Shown: in pieces, positions 6,731 to 16,072 of the stretch
Layout of the letters: every line of letters begins with the position of its first letter
Position numbering within the stretch: position 1 is the first letter of the stretch
Assembly: GCF_002553505.1 (NCBI RefSeq)
Contig: NZ_PDCP01000044.1
Coordinates: 1-50,467 of the forward strand
Reading direction: 5' to 3'
From: Mycolicibacterium agri
Lineage (GTDB): Bacteria; Actinomycetota; Actinomycetes; Mycobacteriales; Mycobacteriaceae
DNA: 50,467 nucleotides
Program-made: the position numbers and the translations under genes
The notes under the pieces: model-generated
What the model was told of the DNA's origin: nothing
Databases searched by the model: none
What the model saw: only the letters and a program-made list of their open reading frames with translations

Positions 6731-9730
6731 TCAACGCTGCCCGCCGACCATTTCGGCGCGCACCGCGGCCGTCAGCCGCTTGTACCTATTCGTATCCACA
6801 TCCAGGTGCCAGGCGTTACGGGAGGCCTTCGGTACGCCGGCCTCGCGCAAGGGAGTGACCATGGGCCGGTAGGAGGCGCTGAGCGTCATCTCCCCCACGA
6901 CGTGCACGATGTCGGGTGGCGCCCCCACCGGGAGGTCGCTGAGTGCCTCCGACAGATCGCCGGCCGCGATGCTGCCGCCGGGCCGCAACGCGACGGCCGT
7001 CACGGCAATACGCCGCCCGCCCGCTTCGACCGCGTATGTGAGAGCGATGTCGACCGCGTCCACCCCGCCGAGTGCATCGCCGACGGTCTCTGCGTACACC
7101 GGGCCGCGCTCGGTGCGGATGACCAGGCTGCGGTTGTCGACCAACCAGTAGTCGCCGTCCTGGTCCCTGCGGAACAGGTACTCGGTGGACACCCAGGTGT
7201 CGGCCGGGGCGAACACGCCACGCTTGATCGACGCGGTCGGGTCGATCGGGCCGCGGGGGTGAGCCAGCAGGACGCCGACTTCGTTGGCGTCGGCCTTGCG
7301 CACGAATCCGCGCTCGTCTTCCAGGATGAGGTCGTCGTCGGGGTCGTAGGCGGCCAATTCGACCTGGCCGCCGCCGGGCAGCGGTCTGCCCTTGCTGCCG
7401 ATCTTGGCGCCGGACACGTTGGCCAGCACAGCTTGTCCGTCGGTGGTGGCGAAGAACTCGACGACGTGCGCCGGCGCGAACACCTCGGTCACGCGTTTCC
7501 ACAGCCCGGTCGGCATGCCGGAGCCGATGAACAACCGCACCGGGTGGGACCCGACCAGGACGAACGACGGATCGTCGATCACCTCGCGCAGCATCGCCCA
7601 GGTGTAGGACACCACCGTCACGCCGTACTGACGGAGCTCCTGGACGAACCGGTCCGGGCGCAGCCCTCTCGACAGCGCGATGCGTGACCCGCCCACGACC
7701 GCGCCGCCCAGACTCACCAGCAGCCCGGACTGGTGATGCAGCGGGGTCAGGCAGTACACCGTGTCGCCGCGGCCCAAATTGGCCGCCGATGCGGTGCCGA
7801 ACGCGGACAACGCCCACCGGAAGTTGGTGATCTGCCGGGCCACCAACTGCCCGCCGACCGTGCTGAACGCGATGAACGCCAGGTCGCGGGCCAGCCCCGG
7901 GTTGGGGCGGTACCAGCCGGGCAGGTCGACCTCGTCGGGGTCGATCTTTTCCATGTCGATGACGTCGGCGTCGTCGGGCACGTGCAAGTCGCGCGCCTCG
8001 CCGCCGCCGAGCACCAGCACCCGCATCGACAGCTTGCGGGCCGCCTCCAGGTGGCTGGGGTCGGCGATGACCTCGCTGACCGCACCCAGCCGCGCCGCGG
8101 TCGGCAGGTCGACGTCCGGCGGCATCAGCACCGCGACCGCGCCGAGACGTGACAGCGCCGCGATCGCCACCAGCGCGCTGGGCCTGGTGTCCATCAGCAC
8201 GCCGACGTGCGCCCCCTGCCGCACGCCCACCTCGATCAGCCCACGAACGACGTTGTTGATCCGCCGGTCGACCGCCTCGAAGGTGTGCACGCGACCGTCG
8301 AACAGCAGGCAGTCGCCTCCCGGCGCGTGGCGTGCCTGCTCGGACATGATGCGGCCCAACGAGATTCGGGTGTGATCGTTGATCTGGCCGAGGCGCGCCA
8401 GTCGCGGCAGCGTGCGGGCCGTCTCCACGGCCAGCGCCCGCGCGGACTTGTTGGCGGCGACGACGGCGTCGGCCGCCGAGCGCGCCAGGCTGAACGCCAT
8501 CTCCCCGGCAGCGGTGGCTCCGTGCGCGACGCGTGAGGACAGCGCCACGCCGCTCTCGGTGGGCTCGGGGGGTTGCATCGCCATCGGCACGACACCCTCC
8601 GGCAGGTCGCCGTCGCCCTCGATCGAGCGCACCCACTTCGCGACCGTCGGCCAGGTCTGGCTGGCCGCCTTCGACCCGACGACGAGTCCGAAATGCCCTG
8701 CCCTGATCAGGTATTCGTACACGTCGGCTTGCGGGGCGGCACGCTTTATGCCGCGCACCGACGCGGGCTGGCCGATGTCGTCGACCTCGCCGACCACGGC
8801 CAGCACCGGGCATTTGATGTCGCTCAGTGTCACCAATTCGCCGTGAATGGAGAAGCCGCCGGTCATCATCCGGTTGTGCGCGATGAACTGCTTGAGCAGT
8901 TCCGAGATGGCCGGGCCGGACCAGGCGATCCAGCCTTCCGACGCGAGGAACCGGCGTTGCTGCTCGCGCGGGAGCAGCGCCTCACGGTCGTGCAGTTGCC
9001 GGAGGAATTCCAACCGGGACTGCGCGGATTTGATCGGGTCGAGCATCTGAAAACCGGTGCGCGCCAACCAACCCGGGATGTCGATGCGGCTGAACACGTG
9101 ATCTGCCATGAAATCGGCGGCGGCGGCGCCCACCCCTGCGGGCAGGTTCAGCGGCAGGGCGGCGAGCGTGTCGACCGGTGCACCGAACGCGATGATGCTG
9201 GCCACGTCCTTGGACCGGCGGTACGCCGCGGTCTGGTAGCAGAACATGCCGCCCTGCGAGTAGCCGGCGAGGTGCACGTCGCGCCCCGTGGTCTCCTTGA
9301 CGGTGTCGATCGCTTCGCTCAACGCGACGACGTGGTCGGCGAGATTGCGCTGCATGCCGCCCTCGACCTTGTCGGGCGAACCGAAGTCGATGACCCATGG
9401 ATCGATGCCCGCCCTGTGCAGGATGCCGACCGCACCGTTCTCGCGGGTGACGTCCCACATGTCGGCCGACATCATCATCGGGTGCACCATCAGCACGGGC
9501 GGTCCCGGCGGCGGTGCCCCGGGACGGGTGTCGGGCGGGAAGTAGCGGCGCAGCCGATACATCGGCACGCTCTCCACGATCTGGAACGGCGACGGCACCG
9601 TGCCGGTCTCGAGGCCGCCGTAGCGCAGCACCTCCAAGCCGTTCTGCGCGGTGGCCACGAGGCGGCCGACCGGCCGCGTAATAGCCGAAAGGTCCACCAC
9701 CAGCGGTTCCCCTTCCGTCACTCCTGCCAC
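6731..9730 (-). CDS. fusion of a PhaC-like alpha/beta hydrolase and an acyl-CoA synthetase-like domain
   Basis: A 999-residue protein, the same architecture and length as Rv1683 of M. tuberculosis, which has been linked to long-chain acyl-CoA and triacylglycerol metabolism. Residues 1-380 are an alpha/beta hydrolase of the PHA-synthase type with nucleophile elbow GYSQGG (Ser158), Asp in VGEVDDIG and His in RAGHFG. Residues about 440-999 resemble an AMP-forming ligase. However, the phosphate loop normally written TSGTTG.PK reads FSTVGGQLVARQ, without the Lys, so adenylation ability is doubtful. The GTG at 9730 lacks a clear ribosome-binding site; a GTG ten codons later is preceded by GGAAGGGG and may be the true start. 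Confidence 0.9.
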   Translation of the reverse strand: MAGVTEGEPLVVDLSAITRPVGRLVATAQNGLEVLRYGGLETGTVPSPFQIVESVPMYRLRRYFPPDTRPGAPPPGPPVLMVHPMMMSADMWDVTRENGAVGILHRAGIDPWVIDFGSPDKVEGGMQRNLADHVVALSEAIDTVKETTGRDVHLAGYSQGGMFCYQTAAYRRSKDVASIIAFGAPVDTLAALPLNLPAGVGAAAADFMADHVFSRIDIPGWLARTGFQMLDPIKSAQSRLEFLRQLHDREALLPREQQRRFLASEGWIAWSGPAISELLKQFIAHNRMMTGGFSIHGELVTLSDIKCPVLAVVGEVDDIGQPASVRGIKRAAPQADVYEYLIRAGHFGLVVGSKAASQTWPTVAKWVRSIEGDGDLPEGVVPMAMQPPEPTESGVALSSRVAHGATAAGEMAFSLARSAADAVVAANKSARALAVETARTLPRLARLGQINDHTRISLGRIMSEQARHAPGGDCLLFDGRVHTFEAVDRRINNVVRGLIEVGVRQGAHVGVLMDTRPSALVAIAALSRLGAVAVLMPPDVDLPTAARLGAVSEVIADPSHLEAARKLSMRVLVLGGGEARDLHVPDDADVIDMEKIDPDEVDLPGWYRPNPGLARDLAFIAFSTVGGQLVARQITNFRWALSAFGTASAANLGRGDTVYCLTPLHHQSGLLVSLGGAVVGGSRIALSRGLRPDRFVQELRQYGVTVVSYTWAMLREVIDDPSFVLVGSHPVRLFIGSGMPTGLWKRVTEVFAPAHVVEFFATTDGQAVLANVSGAKIGSKGRPLPGGGQVELAAYDPDDDLILEDERGFVRKADANEVGVLLAHPRGPIDPTASIKRGVFAPADTWVSTEYLFRRDQDGDYWLVDNRSLVIRTERGPVYAETVGDALGGVDAVDIALTYAVEAGGRRIAVTAVALRPGGSIAAGDLSEALSDLPVGAPPDIVHVVGEMTLSASYRPMVTPLREAGVPKASRNAWHLDVDTNRYKRLTAAVRAEMVGGQR

Positions 9731-9804
9731 CCGATTGTCGAGGTCATCATGGCACAGAGCCGAAGGCGGCCTCGGTCAGATGTCCTACCTATCATCGGCG
9801 GCTG

Positions 9805-11553
9805 ATGGCAAACCTGATCAACGTCGAACGCGTGACGGTCGGCTACGGCACCCGCACGCTGCTGGACGGCGTCAGCCTCGGCATGGACGAAGGCGATGCG
9901 ATCGGCGTTGTCGGCCGCAACGGGGACGGCAAATCCACCCTGCTGCAGGTGCTCACCCGCACCCGCGAGCCCGACTCCGGCCGCGTCACTCACACCTCGG
10001 GTCTGTCGGTGGGTTATCTGCGGCAATCCGACGACTTCGCGGCGGGGTCCACCGTCCGGCAGGTGATCGTCGGCGGCAGGCCCGACCACATCTGGGCGGC
10101 CGAACCCGACACCCGCACCGTCGTCGAGCACCTGCTGTCAGAGGTGGATCTGGACACCGATGTCGCCGACCTGTCCGGTGGTGAGCGGCGCCGGGTGGCG
10201 CTGGCGGCGGTGCTGCTGGCCAAGCACGACGTGCTGGTGCTCGACGAGCCGACCAACCATCTCGACGTGGAGGTGATCGGCTGGCTGGCGCGCCACCTGG
10301 CCGGTCGACGCTCGCAGGCGCTCGTGGTGGTCAGCCACGACCGCTGGTTCCTCGACGCGGTCACCACCAGGACGTGGGAGGTGCACGACGGCACGATCGA
10401 CGCCTACGACGGCGGCTACGCGGCCTATGTGCTGGCGCGGGCGGAACGGATGCGGCTGGCCGCCGGTGCCGAGGCGCGCCGCCAAAACCTGATGCGCAAG
10501 GAACTCGCGTGGCTGCGGCGCGGCCCGCCGGCGCGCACATCGAAGCCGAAGTTCCGTATCCAGGCCGCCAACGAACTGATCGCCAACGAGCCGCCGCCAC
10601 GGGATTCGCTTGTGCTGCAACGCTTTGCGACGACACGGCTCGGCAAGGACGTCTTCGACCTGCACCGGCTGCGGCTCGAGGTCGGCGATCGCACCATCCT
10701 CGACAAGATCGACTGGTCGATCGGTCCCGGCGCCCGCATCGGCCTGGTCGGCGTCAACGGCACCGGCAAGACGTCTGTGCTGCGGCTACTGGCGGGCGAA
10801 CTGCCGCCCGCAGCGGGCACGATCAAACGCGGCGCGACGCTGAAGATCGGGTACCTGAGCCAGGCGCTGGGCGAACTGTCCGGCGGGGATCGGGTGATCG
10901 ACGCCGTGGAAAACCGCCGCCGGGTCAGCCATTTGGCCGGCGGCCGCGAGATCTCCGCCGACACCCTGCTGAAGGACTTCGGGTTCACAGGAGACAAGCT
11001 CACCGCCAGGATCGCCGACCTGTCCGGCGGCGAGCGGCGCCGACTGCAGTTCCTTCGCATCCTGCTCGACGAACCCAACGTGCTGCTGCTCGACGAGCCC
11101 ACGAACGACCTCGACATCGACACGCTCACCGTCATCGAGGACTATCTGGACGACTGGCCGGGCACGCTGATCGTGGTCACACACGACCGGTACTTCCTCG
11201 AGCGGGTCACCGACGTCACCTATGCGCTCACCGGCAGCGGCCGCTGCGACCTGCTGCCCGGAGGCATCGAGCAGTATCTGGCCGAGCGCGTCGCGGCCGA
11301 AACCCCCTCCAGCACAACGCAACCGCAGCGCGGTGAGTCGGCGTCGGCCCGCGAGCGGCGCACCAGCAAAGAGCTGGCCAGGATCGAGAACCAGCTGGCC
11401 AAGCTGGAGGACCGCATCGCGGCGCTGCACCAGAAGATGGCGGAGGCCGCCGCCGATCACGTCCGGCTCGGGGAACTGAACACCGAACTGAATGAGCTGC
11501 TGGCGCGCAAGGAATCGCTCGAAGAGGCGTGGCTGGCCGCCGCCGACGACTGA
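9805..11553 (+). CDS. ABC-F family ATPase (Uup-like)
   Basis: A soluble protein with two ABC cassettes and no membrane segment, as in ABC-F proteins that act on the ribosome. First cassette: Walker A GRNGDGKST (37-45), LSGGE (123-127), Walker B VLVLDEPTNHLD (143-154). The linker (about 206-265) carries the Uup-type sequence AWLRRGPPARTSKPKFRI. The second cassette has GVNGTGKT (316-323) and a second LSGGE and LLLDEPTNDLD. The last 60 residues form a charged coiled coil, the Uup C-terminal DNA/RNA-binding element. ATG start; divergent from the acyl-CoA synthetase fusion with only 74 bases between starts. Role in ribosome rescue or branched-DNA tolerance is family knowledge. Confidence 0.92.
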   Translation: MANLINVERVTVGYGTRTLLDGVSLGMDEGDAIGVVGRNGDGKSTLLQVLTRTREPDSGRVTHTSGLSVGYLRQSDDFAAGSTVRQVIVGGRPDHIWAAEPDTRTVVEHLLSEVDLDTDVADLSGGERRRVALAAVLLAKHDVLVLDEPTNHLDVEVIGWLARHLAGRRSQALVVVSHDRWFLDAVTTRTWEVHDGTIDAYDGGYAAYVLARAERMRLAAGAEARRQNLMRKELAWLRRGPPARTSKPKFRIQAANELIANEPPPRDSLVLQRFATTRLGKDVFDLHRLRLEVGDRTILDKIDWSIGPGARIGLVGVNGTGKTSVLRLLAGELPPAAGTIKRGATLKIGYLSQALGELSGGDRVIDAVENRRRVSHLAGGREISADTLLKDFGFTGDKLTARIADLSGGERRRLQFLRILLDEPNVLLLDEPTNDLDIDTLTVIEDYLDDWPGTLIVVTHDRYFLERVTDVTYALTGSGRCDLLPGGIEQYLAERVAAETPSSTTQPQRGESASARERRTSKELARIENQLAKLEDRIAALHQKMAEAAADHVRLGELNTELNELLARKESLEEAWLAAADD

Positions 11554-11595
11554 GCTCGATACCTGAAGGAATTCTGGGTATGGAAAGTCGTGAAC

Positions 11596-11625
11596 CCATC
11601 ATCTGATAAATTCTTCAATTGATGG
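11596..11625 (+). promoter_or_regulatory. AT-rich promoter/operator of the ArsR-hyc operon
   Basis: Inverted arms CCATCA (11596-11601) and TGATGG (11620-11625) flank an AT-rich core that contains TAAATT (11607-11612, fits TANNNT) and a perfect 8-bp palindrome TCAATTGA (11615-11622). It is the only AT-rich stretch in the 95 bases between the ABC-F gene and the ArsR gene, 25 bases ahead of the regulator's start. Autoregulation by the ArsR-family protein is known for the related Rv0081 and inferred here. Confidence 0.5.
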
Positions 11626-11649
11626 ATTCGTGGCCGGATTGAGAGCGTG

Positions 11650-11994
11650 ATGTCAGAGCCCCTGTACAAGCTGAAGGCGGAGTTCTTCAAGACCCTCGGC
11701 CACCCCGCCCGGATCCGGGTCCTGGAATTGCTCGTCGAGCGGGACCGCACGGTCGCCGAACTGCTGCCCGAGGTCGGGCTGGAGTCCTCCAACCTGTCGC
11801 AGCAACTCGGCGTGCTGCGGCGGGCCGGCGTCGTGGTGGCCACAAAGAGCGGCAACACGGTGGTCTACGCCATCGCATCACCGGCCATCGCCGAACTACT
11901 GGCGGTCGCGCGCAAGGTGCTGACCGGGATGCTCAACGATCAAGTGGCGATGCTCGCGGACCTGCGGGCCGACACTTCGCCGGATCGGCACTAG
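11650..11994 (+). CDS. ArsR-family transcriptional regulator (Rv0081-like)
   Basis: A 114-residue winged-helix protein; the recognition region is about 35-62 (TVAELLPEVGLESSNLSQQLGVLR), followed by the wing KSGNTVVYAI. It contains no cysteine at all, so it cannot use the thiolate metal sites of classical ArsR/SmtB sensors. It heads an operon of the same composition as Rv0081-Rv0087, where Rv0081 is a hypoxia-linked hub regulator within the DosR regulon. A GTG directly before the ATG could also serve as start. The hyc-like genes begin six bases after its stop. Confidence 0.88.
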   Translation: MSEPLYKLKAEFFKTLGHPARIRVLELLVERDRTVAELLPEVGLESSNLSQQLGVLRRAGVVVATKSGNTVVYAIASPAIAELLAVARKVLTGMLNDQVAMLADLRADTSPDRH

Positions 11995-12000
11995 CCCGCC

Positions 12001-12480
12001 ATGGGGTGGATCGGCAGAATCCTGCGGACCGGTCGCATCGTCGAACGGGCCGACGCGCGGCCGCCGTCCGCCGCGGAAAGCCCGGCCGGGGTCGCAGGGT
12101 CGCTTCAGGTGCGGCACGTCGACGCGGGTTCGTGCAACGGGTGTGAGATCGAGATATCGGGGGCCTTCGGCCCGGTCTACGACGCGGAACGGTTCGGCGC
12201 CCGGCTGGTGGCCTCGCCGCGGCACGCCGACGCTCTGCTCGTCACCGGCGTCGTCACCCAGAACATGGCCCAGCCGCTGCGCAACACCCTTGCCGCCACT
12301 CCGGCACCGCGAGTGGTCGTCGCCTGCGGCGACTGCGCGCTCAACCGCGGGATGTTCGCCGACGCCTATGGGGTCGTCGGCGCGGTCAGCGACGTCGTTC
12401 CCGTCGACGTCGAGGTGCCCGGTTGTCCCCCTCATCCGGCGCAGATCGTCGCCGCACTGCGCTCGGTGACGGGCCGGTGA
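12001..12480 (+). CDS. small iron-sulfur subunit of hydrogenase-like complex (HycG/NuoB family, Rv0082-like)
   Basis: Corresponds to the 20-kDa subunit that holds the cluster nearest the catalytic site in complex I and group 4 hydrogenases. Cluster ligands are visible: CNGC (Cys45, Cys48), ACGDC (Cys109, Cys112) and GCPP (Cys142). The 159-residue length is normal. It lies six bases after the ArsR gene and its TGA overlaps the GTG of the next gene by four bases, so the operon is tightly coupled. Cytoplasmic side of the membrane complex; electron donor unknown because no ferredoxin-like HycB/HycF gene is present. Confidence 0.9.
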   Translation: MGWIGRILRTGRIVERADARPPSAAESPAGVAGSLQVRHVDAGSCNGCEIEISGAFGPVYDAERFGARLVASPRHADALLVTGVVTQNMAQPLRNTLAATPAPRVVVACGDCALNRGMFADAYGVVGAVSDVVPVDVEVPGCPPHPAQIVAALRSVTGR

Positions 12481-14453
12481 CCGCCACCCTCGCCACGCCG
12501 AACGTTGGCGTCCGAATCTCATTGCCCGACAGGGGTATCGGGCCGCACGTGAGCGGTAGCGTCACAGCGGCTCTCGGAGTCGCCGGGGTCGGCACCGGGC
12601 TGGCCGCGGTGTTCAGCGAGCTGCCCGCAATTCGCATCGGTTGGCTGGTGCCGCTGATCGGTGTGCAGTTGGAGTTCGCGCCGCTCGGCGGAGTGTTCAT
12701 GGCGATAACGGGGGCGGTTGCCGTCGCGGTCGGTCTGTACACCCTTGGCTACGCGCGGCGGGAGCACTTCGGCGTCGTTCCGCTGACGGTGCTGCCGCTG
12801 TTCGTCGCCGCGATGCTGTTGGTCCCGGCGGCAGGGTCGATCACGACGTTTCTGCTGATGTGGGAGCTGATGGCGATCGGCTCACTGGTCTTGGTGCTGA
12901 CCGAGCACCGGCGCCCTGCGGTGCGCTCGGCAGCCGCCTTCTACGCGGTGATGACCCAACTGGGTTTCGCCGCAATACTGCTGGGGCTCATGGTGCTTTC
13001 GGCCGCGGGCGGCGCGGACCGGTTCGCCGACCTGGCGCCGGTGCCCGAGGGCACCCGCGGGCTGGTGTTCGTGCTGACGCTTGCCGGATTCGGGTCGAAA
13101 GCGGGCCTGCTGCCGCTGCATTCGTGGTTGCCGCGGGCGCACCCCGAGGCGCCGAGCCCGGTTTCGGCGTTGATGAGCGCCGCCATGGTCAACCTAGGCG
13201 TGTACGGCATCATGCGCATCGACCTGCAGTTGCTCGGGCCCGGGCCACGCTGGTGGGGCGTCGTACTCCTGGTCGTTGGTGGCGGGTCGGCGGTATACGG
13301 CGTGTTGCAGGCGTCGGTGGCCACCGATCTCAAACGGCTGCTTGCCTATTCGACCACTGAGAACATGGGCCTGATCATCCTCGCTCTCGGTGCGGGCACA
13401 TTGCTTTCGGCGTCAGGTGAAACGGCGCCCGCGGTTGTGGCGATGACGGCGGCGCTCGTGCACCTGATCGCGCACGCCGCGTTCAAGAGCCTCGGATTCC
13501 TCGCCGCAGGCTCCGTGCTCGTCGCGACCGGACTGCGTGATCTCGATCTGCTGGGCGGGCTGGCGCGTCGAATGCCGTCCACCACCGTGCTTTTCGGCGT
13601 GGCGGCACTGGGGGCCTGCGGGTTGCCGATCGGCGCGGGATTCGTCAGCGAGTGGCTTCTGGTGCAGTCGCTGATTCATGCTCGCGGTGAACACGACACC
13701 CTGGTCGCGCTGGCCGCGCCGCTGGCAGTGGGAGCGGTTGCCCTCACGGCCGGACTGGGTGTGGCGGCGATGGTGAAGGCGTTCGGCATCGGCTTCCTCG
13801 CGCGACCCCGATCCGAAGCGGCCGCACGGGCCCGCGAAGCCCCGCCGAGCATGGTCGCCGGAATGGTTTTCGCCGCACTCGGCTGTGTGGTGCTCGGCGT
13901 AGCACCGTTCGTCGTCGTTCCGGCGTTGCAGCGCGTGCTTGACGGACTGCCTGCCTATCGCGATGCGGATCTGTCGTCGCTCGGCGTGATCATGCATCTG
14001 CCGGGCCTTGATGGATCGATCGCGCCGGGGCTGCTCGCCGCGGCGCTGGCGGCGGCCGTACTGATCGCGGCGGGTCTCGGGCGGTGGGGGTCGCGTCGCC
14101 GCCCGGAACCGGCGGCGTTGCCTCTGTGGGCATGCGGCGCCGACGAACTCACGTCACGCATGCAGTACACGGCCACGTCGTTCGCGCAACCGCTGCAACA
14201 GGTTTTCGACGACGTGCTGCGGCCCGACACCGATATCGAAGTCACGCCTGCGGCCGATGCCGACTATCAGGTTAAAAAGATCGCATACCGCGCCAGGATC
14301 AACGACGCGCTGGAGGATCTGCTCTACACGCCGGTCGTGCGCTTTGTCGCCGGGTGCGCGGACCTGCTGCGGCGTGCCCACACCGGCAGCGTGCACCTGT
14401 ATTTGGCCTACGGCGCGCTCGGGGTGCTGATTGTGTTGGTGGCGGCGCGATGA
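12477..14453 (+). CDS. HyfB/HycC-like proton-translocating membrane subunit (Rv0083-like)
   Basis: A 658-residue polytopic protein of the NuoL/M/N antiporter-like family with about 15 hydrophobic segments. The core motif GFGSKAGLLPLHSWLPRAHPEAP with the following SPVSALMSA is plainly visible in the middle, including the conserved Lys and the His-Pro-Glu segment; a second Lys lies in VATDLKRLLAYST. The C-terminal part (after about residue 560) is soluble and resembles the end of HyfB/HycC. The GTG at 12477 overlaps the previous stop as GTGA; the frame is open 18 codons further upstream but only inside the previous gene. Expected role: proton or sodium pumping driven by the adjoining redox module. 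Confidence 0.9.
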   Translation: MTATLATPNVGVRISLPDRGIGPHVSGSVTAALGVAGVGTGLAAVFSELPAIRIGWLVPLIGVQLEFAPLGGVFMAITGAVAVAVGLYTLGYARREHFGVVPLTVLPLFVAAMLLVPAAGSITTFLLMWELMAIGSLVLVLTEHRRPAVRSAAAFYAVMTQLGFAAILLGLMVLSAAGGADRFADLAPVPEGTRGLVFVLTLAGFGSKAGLLPLHSWLPRAHPEAPSPVSALMSAAMVNLGVYGIMRIDLQLLGPGPRWWGVVLLVVGGGSAVYGVLQASVATDLKRLLAYSTTENMGLIILALGAGTLLSASGETAPAVVAMTAALVHLIAHAAFKSLGFLAAGSVLVATGLRDLDLLGGLARRMPSTTVLFGVAALGACGLPIGAGFVSEWLLVQSLIHARGEHDTLVALAAPLAVGAVALTAGLGVAAMVKAFGIGFLARPRSEAAARAREAPPSMVAGMVFAALGCVVLGVAPFVVVPALQRVLDGLPAYRDADLSSLGVIMHLPGLDGSIAPGLLAAALAAAVLIAAGLGRWGSRRRPEPAALPLWACGADELTSRMQYTATSFAQPLQQVFDDVLRPDTDIEVTPAADADYQVKKIAYRARINDALEDLLYTPVVRFVAGCADLLRRAHTGSVHLYLAYGALGVLIVLVAAR

Positions 14454-15403
14454 ACGTGATGTCGTATCTGGCGGGCGCGACCCAGATCGCCGGCGTCGCC
14501 TTCGGGGCGCCCCTGGTCATCGGTCTGATGCGCCAAGTGCGGGCGCGCTCGGAAGGACGCTCGGGCGCAGGCATCCTGCAGCCGTGGCGTGACCTGCGCA
14601 AGCAACTCCGCAAGCAGCAGATCACACCGGACGGAACCACGGTGGTGTTCACCGCGGCACCGGTGATCGTCGCGGGCACCACACTGCTGATCGCCGCGGT
14701 GGTGCCGATCGTCGCGACCGGTTCACCGCTGGAATCCGTCGCCGACCTTTTCGCGGTCGTGGGCCTGTTGTTTCTCGGCACTGTGGCGCTCACGCTCGCC
14801 GGCATCGACACCGGAACGTCGTTCGGCGGCATGGGCGCAAGCCGAGAAATCACCATCGCCGCGTTGGTCGAGCCGACGATCCTGCTCGCCGTCTTCGCGT
14901 TGTCGCTGCCCGCCGGTTCGGCCAATCTCGGTGCGATCGTGGCGCACACGCTCGCCGACCCGGGACGGGCGGTGTCGCTGACCGGTGCGTTGGCCTTTGT
15001 CGCGCTGGTCGTCGTCATCATCGCCGAAACAGGCCGGCTCCCTGTGGACAACCCCGCGACTCACCTGGAACTGACCATGGTGCACGAGGCGATGGTGCTC
15101 GAGTACGCGGGACCGCGGCTGGCGGTCGTCGAATGGGCCAGCGCCATGCGACTCACGGTGCTGCTGGCGCTGCTGGCAAATCTGTTCCTGCCGTGGGGAA
15201 TTGCGGGTGCTCACCCGAGCCTGGTCGACGTCGTCGTCGCCACCGCGGCGATCGCGGTCAAGGTGGTCGCGCTCGCCGGTGTGCTGGCGTGCGCGGAGGT
15301 CTTCATCGCCAAGCTGCGGTTGTTCCGTCTACCAGAGTTGTTGGCCGGTTCGTTCCTGTTGGCTCTGCTCGCCGTCGTGTCGGCCAACTTCTTCACCGGA
15401 TAG
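14450..15403 (+). CDS. hycD: HycD/NuoH-like membrane subunit (Rv0084-like)
   Basis: A 317-residue membrane protein of the NuoH/HycD family that joins the membrane arm to the redox arm. Family features include GASREITIAALVEP in the first half and ETGRLPVDNPATHLELTMVHEA, the highly conserved acidic loop that contacts the quinone or electron-transfer module. About eight hydrophobic segments. The ATG overlaps the upstream TGA (ATGA). Length equals that of Rv0084 as remembered. The upstream open frame before this ATG is a shadow of the previous gene. Confidence 0.92.
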   Translation: MNVMSYLAGATQIAGVAFGAPLVIGLMRQVRARSEGRSGAGILQPWRDLRKQLRKQQITPDGTTVVFTAAPVIVAGTTLLIAAVVPIVATGSPLESVADLFAVVGLLFLGTVALTLAGIDTGTSFGGMGASREITIAALVEPTILLAVFALSLPAGSANLGAIVAHTLADPGRAVSLTGALAFVALVVVIIAETGRLPVDNPATHLELTMVHEAMVLEYAGPRLAVVEWASAMRLTVLLALLANLFLPWGIAGAHPSLVDVVVATAAIAVKVVALAGVLACAEVFIAKLRLFRLPELLAGSFLLALLAVVSANFFTG

Positions 15404-15409
15404 GACGCG

Positions 15410-16072
15410 ATGACCGAGATCCACTATGCAAGTGCGCTGGGACTGGCCGCAGGCGGACTGCTGCTGGCCTCCGTGCTGATCGTGTGGCGACGAGACCTGC
15501 CATCCATCGTGCGGCTGCTGTCGGCGCAAGGCCTTGCGCTTGCCTGCATTCCGCTTCTTCGCGGTGGCTACGACCAGGATTGGGCGTTGGTGGCGGTGGG
15601 CGTTGCAGTGCTGGCGCTGCGCGCCGTCGTCCTGCCGTGGCTGCTGGCCCGCGCCGTCAACGCCGAACCCGACGACCAGCGCGAGGCCACACCGTTGGTG
15701 AACACGAGCGCGTCGCTGCTGATCGCCGCGGGGCTGACGGTCGTCGCGTTCGCGGTCACCCGTCCCGTCGACGAGCTCGACCCCTCTCCCGCCACCGACG
15801 CGGTGCCCGCGGCGTTCGCGGTCATCTTGATCGCGCTGTTCGTCATGGTCACCCGCCGTCACGCGGTCTCGCAGGCCGCTGGATTTCTCATGCTGGACAA
15901 CGGGATTGCCGCAACGGCGTTTCTGCTCACCGCTGGGGTGCCGCTGATCGTCGAACTCGGCGCATCGCTGGACGTGCTGTTCGCGCTGATCGTGATCGGC
16001 GTCCTGACGGGTCGACTGCGTCGCGCGTTCGGGGGCGCCGATCTGGATCGCCTGCAGGAGTTGCGGGACTGA
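15410..16072 (+). CDS. hycP: HyfE/HycP-like membrane subunit (Rv0085-like)
   Basis: A 220-residue protein with about six or seven membrane segments, related to HyfE and to the NuoK-like part of Mrp antiporters. Typical segments are ALRAVVLPWLLAR, with an arginine-containing helix, and the C-terminal MLDNGIAATAFLL. It starts with ATG six bases after hycD and its stop overlaps the next start (TGATG). Function is structural or proton-conducting within the complex, inferred from family and position. Confidence 0.88.
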   Translation: MTEIHYASALGLAAGGLLLASVLIVWRRDLPSIVRLLSAQGLALACIPLLRGGYDQDWALVAVGVAVLALRAVVLPWLLARAVNAEPDDQREATPLVNTSASLLIAAGLTVVAFAVTRPVDELDPSPATDAVPAAFAVILIALFVMVTRRHAVSQAAGFLMLDNGIAATAFLLTAGVPLIVELGASLDVLFALIVIGVLTGRLRRAFGGADLDRLQELRD

